Shown: positions 55,578-62,362 of the stretch, piece by piece | Layout of the letters: every line of letters starts with the position of its first letter | How positions within the stretch are numbered: the first letter of the stretch is position 1 | Source: Carnobacterium divergens DSM 20623 | GTDB taxonomy: Bacteria > Bacillota > Bacilli > Lactobacillales > Carnobacteriaceae | Length of the DNA stretch: 64,000 nt | NCBI RefSeq assembly: GCF_000744255.1 | Contig: NZ_JQLO01000001.1 | Span: 1,240,001-1,304,000 of the forward strand | Direction of reading: 5' to 3' | Position numbers and translations under genes: made by a program | The notes under the pieces: model-generated | Told to the model about the DNA's origin: nothing | Databases searched by the model: none | Seen by the model: only the letters and a program-made list of their open reading frames with translations

Positions 55578-57309
55578 CTTGTGTCTCCTTACTTGCACTT
55601 TGTGAGGCAACGAATTCTTGGTAAATCGGATTGGTTTCAAGGAGTTCTGTATGAGTGCCTTTTCCAACCATCACCCCTTCATCTAACACAAGAATTTGAT
55701 CTGCGTCTTTGATTGTACTAATACGTTGCGCTACAATGATTACTGCTTTATTTTTTAGTTCCTCTTTCAATGCTTGTCTTAGTCTGCTATCTGTTTTAAA
55801 ATCGAGGGCACTGAAGCTATCGTCAAAAACATAAACATCTGCTTGCTTAGCTAATGCACGAGCAATGGCCAAACGTTGCTTTTGTCCACCTGAAAAATTA
55901 CTCCCACCTTGTGCAACTTTTGATTGTATTCCTTTTTCCAGTGAATGGATAAAGGAGTCGGATTGAGCAATTTTAATAATATGTTCCAATTCGTCTGAAC
56001 TAATTGTTTGATTGCCTGTTTTTAAATTTTCTTCAATTGTTCCACTAAATAAATATGCTTTTTGTGGAACATAACTAATCTTTTTGCGTAAATCAAATTG
56101 AGAAAGTTCATGAACTGCCAGTCCATTTAACAGAATTTCTCCTGAGGTTATTTCGCTAAAGCGTAATAATACTTTAGCAATCGTACTTTTTCCAGAACCC
56201 GTCCCACCAACGATAGCGGTCACTTCTCCTCGCTTAGCAACAAAACTAATATTTTGTAATACTGGTTCTGCTGCATGTTGATAAGAAAAGGTGACATTCT
56301 TAAAGGCTACAACTTCTTTTTGATTCTTTTGACTGTCTGCATTTACAATTGCTAAGTCTTTAACTTCTGGTTCTTTAGTTAATAATTCTTGAATTCGGTA
56401 AACCGACGCCATCCCTTTTGGAATCGTTACTATCACCATGGCTGCCATTACAAGGTAAGCTAAGGTAATAATAGTATACTCGGCGACTGCTGTAATACTG
56501 CCAATTTGAAGTTTTCCAAGTGCAACTTCATTTCCTCCAATCCATAAAATTCCTGCTAGAGAAGATCCCATCAAAAAAAGAACAGTTGGAGTCAACCAAG
56601 CAAAGACTTGGTTTAACTTAATGGTATTGTCTGCATATTCCTTGAAAGTTTGGTCGGTCCGTTTTTTTTCATATTCTTGATTGCCAAAGGCACGAATAAC
56701 ACTGATACCCATAAAAAACTCTCTGAAAACTCGGGTTACTTGATCCATTTTCATTTGAACACTTCTTGAATAAGGGTTGCTTTTTTTCATTAAAATAAAA
56801 ACAGCCATTAAGAAAATAAGCATTGAAAGAATTGGAACAATCGTTAATTTTGGTGAAAGCGAATATGTCATATAAATTGCGACGATAGAAATGATTGGGC
56901 CTGGCAAAATCATTTGTAAGAATAAAATCATCACCTGTTGGATATTGTCCACATCATTACTCGTTCGGTTGACCAGTGACGCAACACCAAATTCTTCTGT
57001 ATCTTTTAAGGACAGTTTTTGTACTTTTCTAAAAAAAAAATTTCTAATTTGATAACCAAATGAAGCTGCCATTTGAGCCGATAAATAGCTTCCTATGATT
57101 GCTGATATAGCGGCAAAAAAAGCCACGCCTACCATTTGCAACCCGATTTCATAGACTAGTATAGGATCGCCACTAGCAATGCCTTCATCAATTAATTTAG
57201 CAACTAAAAGTGGAACTCCTAGTGTTCCTAAAATTTGAAACAAAAGTGCAACAACTGTTGCACTACTTAATCTTTTATTTTTTTTGAAAAAATCAATCAC
57301 TAATTTCAT
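55567..57309 (-). CDS. Heterodimeric ABC exporter subunit, degenerate NBD
   Basis: This 580-residue half-transporter has a membrane domain followed by Walker A GGTGSGKST, signature FSGGQKQRLAIARAL, Walker B VYVFDDSFSALD (Asp in place of the catalytic Glu) and switch VIIVAQRIST (Gln in place of His). These substitutions mark the degenerate site of heterodimeric exporters. It is transcribed first from a MerR-type promoter. Confidence 0.9.
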   Translation of the reverse strand: MKLVIDFFKKNKRLSSATVVALLFQILGTLGVPLLVAKLIDEGIASGDPILVYEIGLQMVGVAFFAAISAIIGSYLSAQMAASFGYQIRNFFFRKVQKLSLKDTEEFGVASLVNRTSNDVDNIQQVMILFLQMILPGPIISIVAIYMTYSLSPKLTIVPILSMLIFLMAVFILMKKSNPYSRSVQMKMDQVTRVFREFFMGISVIRAFGNQEYEKKRTDQTFKEYADNTIKLNQVFAWLTPTVLFLMGSSLAGILWIGGNEVALGKLQIGSITAVAEYTIITLAYLVMAAMVIVTIPKGMASVYRIQELLTKEPEVKDLAIVNADSQKNQKEVVAFKNVTFSYQHAAEPVLQNISFVAKRGEVTAIVGGTGSGKSTIAKVLLRFSEITSGEILLNGLAVHELSQFDLRKKISYVPQKAYLFSGTIEENLKTGNQTISSDELEHIIKIAQSDSFIHSLEKGIQSKVAQGGSNFSGGQKQRLAIARALAKQADVYVFDDSFSALDFKTDSRLRQALKEELKNKAVIIVAQRISTIKDADQILVLDEGVMVGKGTHTELLETNPIYQEFVASQSASKETQDDE

Positions 57310-57344
57310 AACTTTACCAACTTTCTGTTATTTCTACTTAGCTT

Positions 57345-57375
57345 AGTATAAAGGTTAAAGTAACTTGAATGTCAA
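57345..57375 (-). promoter_or_regulatory. MerR-type promoter/operator of the ABC exporter operon
   Basis: On the minus strand TTGACA (57375-57370) and TATACT (57350-57345) are 19 bp apart, not 17. The spacer contains the dyad AAGGTTA..TAACTT (57351-57366). A 19-bp spacer with a central dyad is the hallmark of promoters activated by MerR-family regulators; one is encoded next to it. Confidence 0.75.
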
Positions 57376-57393
57376 TGGAGTTTCTATTATAAT
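57365..57393 (+). promoter_or_regulatory. Promoter of the 57413 MerR gene
   Basis: TTGAAT (57365-57370) and TATAAT (57388-57393) are 17 bp apart. Its -35 element overlaps the edge of the divergent MerR operator, so binding there should also affect the regulator's own transcription. Confidence 0.65.
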
Positions 57394-57412
57394 TGAAAAA
57401 AGAGGTGTGTAA

Positions 57413-58156
57413 ATGGAAGAACATTATTCAATTAAAGAAATATCAGATTTATTTAATATTCCAAAATCTACTTTGCGTTATTGGGATGCAGAAAATTTGA
57501 TTCAGATTGAACGCAATCCAGAAAATGGGTATCGCATTTATACGGAAACACAATTAATTGAACTAACCGATATTCAATTTTATCGAAGTTTAAATGTTCC
57601 CATTCAGCAATTAAAAAAAATAACTACTTTTGATGCGGCTTCATTATCCGATGTTCTTATAGAAACTGAGTTGAGCGTAACAAATGAAATTGAACGGTTA
57701 AAGAATGTTCAATTAGGCATTCGTACTCGTCTTAAAAAGATAGAGTTGGTTAAGTATTTGCAAAAGCAACTTTATCAGGATAGTCAGCCGGATTTTGATT
57801 TTATGATCCATCTAGATATTACAGATAAGGAAAGTGTGACTACGTACTTAGCAGACCCCTCAAGCTTTCTTTTAAAAATAAATTCATCTTCAAGCAGTGA
57901 AATTGAATATGGTTTAGCCTCTACCAATCAAAAAAATCAAGAAGTTCTGTGGCAGAAATCCAAAGAAAGAAGGTACTTTAAAGAATGCCTGCTGAAGGTT
58001 TCAATTCAAGAACCAACTATTCACAACCTACAAGAACATCTTGACGCGTTAACAAACTTAGGATATACAACAGGACTTACTGTAGCAAGATATCTTGTTA
58101 GCTTTGCTGAGGAGGAGCGATTTGATTATTATCATGCTTGGATTGAAATTCGCTGA
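57413..58156 (+). CDS. MerR family transcriptional regulator
   Basis: This 247-residue regulator has an N-terminal MerR winged helix (YSIKEISDLFNIPKSTLRYWD, then ENGYRIYTETQL; two segments). A helical dimerisation region and a C-terminal ligand-type domain with no clear cysteine metal site follow, so it is more likely a drug or metabolite sensor than a metal sensor. GAGGTGTG precedes the ATG. It is divergent from the ABC exporter and probably activates it. Confidence 0.88.
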   Translation: MEEHYSIKEISDLFNIPKSTLRYWDAENLIQIERNPENGYRIYTETQLIELTDIQFYRSLNVPIQQLKKITTFDAASLSDVLIETELSVTNEIERLKNVQLGIRTRLKKIELVKYLQKQLYQDSQPDFDFMIHLDITDKESVTTYLADPSSFLLKINSSSSSEIEYGLASTNQKNQEVLWQKSKERRYFKECLLKVSIQEPTIHNLQEHLDALTNLGYTTGLTVARYLVSFAEEERFDYYHAWIEIR

Positions 58157-58164
58157 TTTATGTA

Positions 58165-58200
58165 TAAAAAAAGAGAATCTTTTAAGATTCTCTTTTTTTA
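58165..58200. terminator. Bidirectional terminator next to the displaced rplT end
   Basis: AAAGAGAATCTT/AAGATTCTCTTT is a perfect stem. On the minus strand it lies just after the displaced copy of the rplT 3' end (58203-58228), where the original rplT terminator would be expected. Confidence 0.85.
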
Positions 58201-58202
58201 TG

Positions 58203-58228
58203 ATTATTTGTTTAAAGCGTCTTTTGCT
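58203..58228 (-). repeat. Displaced copy of the rplT 3' end (att-like direct repeat, distal copy)
   Basis: These 26 bp are identical to 60912-60937, the last eight codons (QAKDALNK and stop region) of rplT. The flanking base differs, then two more match. No L20 gene is attached here. Together with the rplT copy it brackets a 2.7-kb insert. Confidence 0.8.
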
Positions 58229-58299
58229 AGGCCCGTTTATATTTAACCTATCATTATTAGTAGTATGATTTAAAAATCTTGTATTAAACAGCACTGGAA

Positions 58300-59292
58300 T
58301 TATTTTTTTTTCGATGCTATCTCTTTGAGTGCTTTAAAGTAATCTGGTGCAAAAATTTTTCTAGGATTAAAAATGGTTTCCACAACTGTCATCCTACTAT
58401 CTTTTTGATGTCTTGGTTTTAACATTCTATGTGTCGCATTTGAAATTGGATAGACTGTTAAATACTCTTTGTTTATGTGATCTCTATAAATATTTTCTGT
58501 TTCTTTCGTATCAACATTAAGATCATGGTCACCTATTACTAAATAATAAGGTTTACTAATTTGTTCAAGCTCTGAAGTATTATCTAAGTCCATATTTTTA
58601 CGAATAAAATCCCATCTGTCTTTTTCTAAAACATCTTTTTCTAAATTACTATCCAGGTACCCTTGATAATCATTTTCTTTTAAATAGTCATTTACTTGAG
58701 TTTCTATCAATAATTTTTCATCAATTTTCTTTTTAGAATAACCTTCATATTCCATATCACTAATTGTATTAAACTTCCCCTGTCTCATCCAATTTACCGC
58801 TGGGGCAACGCCAATTGCAAATTTCACATCTTTATTTTCATTTAATAGTTTTGTTATAACCCAACCTCCTTGACTGGCTCCCCAAACACCAACTTTCCTT
58901 AAATCAAGATCAAATTTTTCAAGTGCCCACTTCAATATTTTTTCCGCTTCTTGTTTTCGATCAACCATATCCTGTTCCAGCCAATTTCCCGTGGAACCCC
59001 CAACGCCTGCTTTGTCCCAACTAATGGATATATAATTTTCTTTTGCAAGAGTTTCCCATGCTGGATAATACCCTTCATCACCATTCTTATTAGTTGGTCC
59101 ATCGCCATGTATAAATAAAATTAAACCGGGTTTTTCTCTCTTCTTTTTTGGCTGAGCATATTCAACTGCTATACTTTCTTTTCCGATATTAACGGTTTCA
59201 TCTTTGACAATCATATCAAATTCATTATTATAAACAATAATACTTATTAAAATAATGAGTATTGCAATCACTGAAATCGTCGCTTTCTTCAT
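58300..59292 (-). CDS. Membrane-anchored alpha/beta hydrolase
   Basis: This 330-residue protein has an N-terminal hydrophobic segment (about residues 5-22) followed by an extracytoplasmic alpha/beta hydrolase fold. The nucleophile Ser is in WGASQGGW, the oxyanion region is IHGDGPTNK, the acid is probably Asp in VIGDHDLN and the His in ATHRMLKP. It may be an esterase or peptidase of the BAAT/dipeptidyl family. ATG 59292 has GAGGTG 8 bp upstream. It lies in the rplT insert. Confidence 0.82.
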   Translation of the reverse strand: MKKATISVIAILIILISIIVYNNEFDMIVKDETVNIGKESIAVEYAQPKKKREKPGLILFIHGDGPTNKNGDEGYYPAWETLAKENYISISWDKAGVGGSTGNWLEQDMVDRKQEAEKILKWALEKFDLDLRKVGVWGASQGGWVITKLLNENKDVKFAIGVAPAVNWMRQGKFNTISDMEYEGYSKKKIDEKLLIETQVNDYLKENDYQGYLDSNLEKDVLEKDRWDFIRKNMDLDNTSELEQISKPYYLVIGDHDLNVDTKETENIYRDHINKEYLTVYPISNATHRMLKPRHQKDSRMTVVETIFNPRKIFAPDYFKALKEIASKKK

Positions 59293-59358
59293 TTTATTCA
59301 CACCTCATTTATTATTAATTTTTTCTAAAAATAAAGATGCCTACCTCAAAAAACTTCT

Positions 59359-59928
59359 TCAACTCAACACTTTCTTCATTTTATACCATTTTCGTTCACC
59401 AATAAAATATTCTGTAAAGAACGAATGTAATTGGCTATCAATTTTAAATCCTTGATGTTCATATAACTTTATAGCTCTACTATTTTCAGTTGAAACAAAC
59501 AATGTAATGCAATTCATTTTATTTAAATTCAATGTGAATTTTTCAATATAGTGTAAACACATTTTCCCAATCCCTTTACCTTGAAAATTATCATCAATCA
59601 CAAGAAATGATAGATAACACTCCTTTTTTGCAACTTTAACACTTAGTAATTTTAGCCCGATATGCCAACGCCAGTCAGAAAAATTCCGAATTCTAATAGC
59701 GTCATTTTTCTTTTTGGAAAAATCTCCACTAATAGCAAAAATACCTGCTAAATGCCCATTATAAATAACTCTATAGCAGGTTTCTGTTAAACTTGCACTG
59801 TTATATAATCTAATAAATTCTTCAAAAGAATAGACCTTTAGCAACCTCTGCCATTTTGATTTAAATCCTTTGAATAAAAGAGTTAAATCTTGTTCAGTCA
59901 AACTGTTTATTTTTTCTATCACTATCAT
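59359..59928 (-). CDS. GNAT family N-acetyltransferase
   Basis: This 189-residue acetyltransferase has motif A as FLVIDDNFQGKGIGKMCL (near residue 108) and motif B as FVSTENSRAIKLYEHQGFKI. The substrate is unknown. It overlaps the MerR gene by 4 bp (ATGA), so the regulator and the enzyme form one operon controlled by the MerR-type promoter upstream. It may modify the ligand sensed by the MerR protein. Confidence 0.85.
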   Translation of the reverse strand: MIVIEKINSLTEQDLTLLFKGFKSKWQRLLKVYSFEEFIRLYNSASLTETCYRVIYNGHLAGIFAISGDFSKKKNDAIRIRNFSDWRWHIGLKLLSVKVAKKECYLSFLVIDDNFQGKGIGKMCLHYIEKFTLNLNKMNCITLFVSTENSRAIKLYEHQGFKIDSQLHSFFTEYFIGERKWYKMKKVLS

Positions 59929-60647
59929 TTTTCCTCTCCCAAGACTTTGATGGTGATTCGATTTCCATTTGTTAAAAAACGTTCGCTATCTTCAATCGCA
60001 ATTAGAGGGAACCCGTGATTTAATAGTGCATGTTCTATTTCTTTATCTACTTCTTTTTCACTGCCTATTTCAATTAATTGAAAATAATACTTTCCTGAAC
60101 TAATACTAATGTGTGTTCCTTTGGCTTCTTCAATGCATATATCATAAAAGGTTTCATGGATAATGTAATATATTTTTTCCATAAAAAGTCCCGAACTCAA
60201 TTTGATTTCAGCTAAATCAGAGATGCCAAAACTTTCTGATAGTGGCATACGCTTGAGTAAAGTCAACTTAATGGCGTAACTAATTGAGTACATTTCTTCT
60301 TTCGCTTTTGAACTAATTTCAATTTGTTCATCAACCATCTTACTTATCTTCTCTAAACGTAGTTTTTCTTCTTTAATTTTTTCTTTTTTTTCTAACAGTA
60401 CATTTGTATAATCCCTTCTTGATCCCTCTTCAATAAGTAGTTTAATACTTGCCAAACTTAATCCTAATTCTTTTAAAAATAATATAAAAGATAGCTGATA
60501 TGCTTCCGATAACCCATATTTTCTATACCCATTTTCACTTACTTCAGATGGTTGCAATAGACCTTTTTCTTCATAGTGTCGAATCGTGTGCTGATTTATT
60601 TTAAATACTTTTGCCAACTCTGAAATCGTCATTAATTTCTCTGACAT
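59925..60647 (-). CDS. MerR family transcriptional regulator (with effector domain)
   Basis: This 240-residue regulator has the N-terminal MerR helix-turn-helix (MTISELAKVFKINQHTIRHYEE, shown up to 20 in MTISELAKVFKINQHTIRHY), a coiled-coil dimerisation helix (about 75-120) and a C-terminal GyrI-like effector domain ending RITIKVLGEEK. It probably binds small molecules. A promoter with a 19-bp spacer and a 21-bp dyad lies immediately upstream, so it probably autoregulates. Confidence 0.85.
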   Translation of the reverse strand: MSEKLMTISELAKVFKINQHTIRHYEEKGLLQPSEVSENGYRKYGLSEAYQLSFILFLKELGLSLASIKLLIEEGSRRDYTNVLLEKKEKIKEEKLRLEKISKMVDEQIEISSKAKEEMYSISYAIKLTLLKRMPLSESFGISDLAEIKLSSGLFMEKIYYIIHETFYDICIEEAKGTHISISSGKYYFQLIEIGSEKEVDKEIEHALLNHGFPLIAIEDSERFLTNGNRITIKVLGEEK

Positions 60648-60664
60648 TCCCTCACCTCATCCCT

Positions 60665-60695
60665 ATTATAAACCTTCGGGTAACCCAAAGGTCAA
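60665..60695 (-). promoter_or_regulatory. MerR-type promoter of the MerR-GNAT operon
   Basis: On the minus strand TTGACC (60695-60690) and TATAAT (60670-60665) are 19 bp apart. The 21-bp dyad ACCTTTGGG-TTA-CCCGAAGGT fills the spacer (60692-60672). This is the classical MerR-activated architecture and is nearly symmetrical. Confidence 0.85.
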
Positions 60696-60880
60696 GGATT
60701 TCTTTTTTTCAAAAGAACAATCATCATCAGCACCACTTCTATTGATTGATAAGCAACAATATAGCATATTCAAAGGTATATTAGATTATTTTTATACTTA
60801 AGCACCAGAGGAAATAGATATAGAAAATGCAAAGACCTTTGGAACTTTCATGAAGAAAATCAATCGTCATAGTAAAAAAA
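60696..60880 (+). pseudogene. Possible gene remnant inside the rplT insert
   Basis: On the plus strand the sequence reads KGILDYFYT, a stop codon, then APEEIDIENAKTFGTFMKKI. The codon-like run with stops on either side looks like a decayed protein C-terminus. I cannot identify the family. The call is weak. Confidence 0.25.
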
Positions 60881-60905
60881 AAGCCCCACTCAAATGAGCG
60901 GGACT
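60873..60905 (-). terminator. Terminator of infC-rpmI-rplT
   Basis: CCCGCTCA pairs with TGAGTGGGG on the minus strand and is followed by nine T, immediately past the rplT stop codon. It lies on the insert side of the repeat. Confidence 0.85.
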
Positions 60906-60911
60906 AACTAT

Positions 60912-60937
60912 ATTATTTGTTTAAAGCGTCTTTTGCT
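60912..60937 (-). repeat. rplT 3' end copy of the att-like direct repeat
   Basis: This is the last part of the intact rplT gene (AKDALNK and stop). It is identical over 26 bp to 58203-58228, 2709 bp away in the same orientation. Confidence 0.8.
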
Positions 60938-61272
60938 TGGTCAGCAAGAGCAGTAAATGCTGCTGCATCATGAACAGCGATATCAGCTAACATTTTACGG
61001 TTAATGTCGATACCAGCAACTTTTAAACCGTGCATCAATACACTGTAGCTCATGTTGTTCATGCGAGCTGCTGCGTTGATACGAGCGATCCATAATTTAC
61101 GGAAATCACGTTTCTTTTGACGACGATCTCTGTATGCATATTGATAAGATTTCATCACTTGTTGATTTGCTACTTTAAATAATTTGCTTTTTGCTCCGTA
61201 ATAACCTTTTGATAATTTTAAAATCTTTTTACGGCGTTTACGGGTAACTGTCCCACCTTTAACACGTGGCAT
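60913..61272 (-). CDS. rplT: 50S ribosomal protein L20
   Basis: This 119-residue basic primary rRNA-binding protein ([18 protein letters not shown] start) is essential for 50S assembly. It also represses its own operon by binding the infC leader in Bacilli. The C-terminus ends [10 protein letters not shown]. Its last 26 bp are duplicated at 58203. It is last in infC-rpmI-rplT. Confidence 0.98.
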   Translation of the reverse strand: MPRVKGGTVTRKRRKKILKLSKGYYGAKSKLFKVANQQVMKSYQYAYRDRRQKKRDFRKLWIARINAAARMNNMSYSVLMHGLKVAGIDINRKMLADIAVHDAAAFTALADQAKDALNK

Positions 61273-61390
61273 AGTAATTTCCTCCTTATAAGAAATTTTC
61301 TATTATTTAGAAAATTCTTTTCACTAATTTTTTAATCGTTGTGTTTTTCATCTAAGTACGGATTACGCAATGCAATCGTCTAGTTGAAAA

Positions 61391-61591
61391 TTATTTCATT
61401 TGTGATAATTGTTGACGAATGCGTTTGTAATCACCAGCTGAAACCATTGAAGCTTTACGTAATTTACGTTTTTGCTTTTGTGATTTGTTAGCAAACATAT
61501 GGCTTGTAAAAGCGCTATGACGTTTTAGTCCGCCATTACCTGTTCTTTTGAAACGTTTAGCAGAACCGCGGTGTGTTTTTTGTTTTGGCAT
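61391..61591 (-). CDS. rpmI: 50S ribosomal protein L35
   Basis: This 66-residue highly basic ribosomal protein ([18 protein letters not shown]) has the usual L35 length. It lies between infC and rplT in the universal order, with GGAGG before the ATG. Confidence 0.98.
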   Translation of the reverse strand: MPKQKTHRGSAKRFKRTGNGGLKRHSAFTSHMFANKSQKQKRKLRKASMVSAGDYKRIRQQLSQMK

Positions 61592-61621
61592 TAGTGTTTC
61601 CTCCTTAAAAATACATCGATC

Positions 61622-62137
61622 TTACTTATCATTCTTTGGTGCTAAGACCAAGAACATACTACGTCCATCCATTTTTGCTTTTGATTCTACTGTTGAAATA
61701 TCAGCAGTTTCTTCAGCTAAACGGTTTAAAACTTTTTGGCCAATCTCTTTATGAGTAATGGCACGGCCTTTAAATCGGATCGAAGCTTTCACTTTGTCAC
61801 CTTTTTCAAGGAATTTGCGAGCATTACGTAATTTAGTGTTAAAGTCATTGACATCAATTGTCGGACTTAAACGCACTTCTTTTACGTTAATGATTTTTTG
61901 GTTTTTACGGGCTTCACGTTCTTTCTTTTGTTGTTCAAAACGGAATTTACCGTAATCCATGACACGAGCAACTGGCGGTTTTGCCGTTGGTGCTACTAAT
62001 ACTAGGTCAAGATTAGCTTGTTCAGCAAGTTTAAGAGCTTCGCTTTTTGTTTTAACACCAAGCTGTTCTCCATCGTCGCCTATTAAGCGTAACTCACGAG
62101 CACGAATGCCGTCATTTACCATCATATCTTTTGCTAT
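61622..62137 (-). CDS. infC: Translation initiation factor IF-3
   Basis: IF-3 selects the initiator tRNA and the start codon on the 30S subunit. The N domain ([14 protein letters not shown]) and the C domain (after about residue 85) are complete, about 171 residues. Start codon choice matters: GGAGG lies only 3 nt before the ATG at 62143 but 9 nt before an ATA codon at 62137. Because infC genes use rare non-AUG starts (AUU in B. subtilis and E. coli) for autoregulation, I place the start at ATA 62137. Confidence 0.9.
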   Translation of the reverse strand: MAKDMMVNDGIRARELRLIGDDGEQLGVKTKSEALKLAEQANLDLVLVAPTAKPPVARVMDYGKFRFEQQKKEREARKNQKIINVKEVRLSPTIDVNDFNTKLRNARKFLEKGDKVKASIRFKGRAITHKEIGQKVLNRLAEETADISTVESKAKMDGRSMFLVLAPKNDK

Positions 62138-62154
62138 GGTCATTCACCTCCATC

Positions 62155-62316
62155 AAATTCGCGAGAATGTACAGCAGAAAAATAGACGAGTTCTATATGA
62201 ACCCGCCTATAAATATCCGAACTTGCATTACGCAAGATATCATCTTTTATATCTAGCCCAGCGACATTTGTCTACTAAGGCGAGAAGCGGGTGCTTCTGC
62301 TTTGTTTTCTCAACTT
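62155..62316 (-). ncRNA. L20-type leader of infC-rpmI-rplT
   Basis: The untranslated leader of about 160 nt contains the segment GAAGCACCCGCTTCTC and a GCTAG-rich stem, like L20 autoregulatory leaders of Bacilli, and ends in a terminator hairpin before the infC ribosome site. Free L20 should favour termination. The assignment is from recognisable leader segments, not a covariance search. Confidence 0.65.
62178..62208 (-). terminator. Attenuator hairpin in the infC leader
   Basis: AGGCGGGTTC pairs along its full 10-bp length (with two G-T pairs) with GAACTCGTCT across ATATA-like loop bases and is followed by ATTTTTC. It lies in the leader before the infC ribosome site, as expected for L20-controlled attenuation. 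Confidence 0.75.
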
Positions 62317-62320
62317 TTAT

Positions 62321-62349
62321 AGTATACCTTTTTTTTAGAAATATGTCAA
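62321..62349 (-). promoter_or_regulatory. infC: Sigma-A promoter of infC-rpmI-rplT
   Basis: On the minus strand TTGACA (62349-62344) and TATACT (62326-62321) are separated by 17 bp. Transcription should start near 62314. Confidence 0.85.
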
Positions 62350-62362
62350 CTCTTTTTAGAAA

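Larger units (their letters stand above)
58229..60911. mobile_element. Putative small genomic island integrated at the rplT 3' end
   Basis: The segment between the two 26-bp repeats holds a MerR regulator, a GNAT protein and an alpha/beta hydrolase, none related to the ribosomal genes beside it. There is a possible broken gene at 60696-60880. No integrase is left. The layout fits integration by a tyrosine recombinase into rplT with the 3' end restored, then loss of the recombinase. The alternative is a local duplication. Confidence 0.5.
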
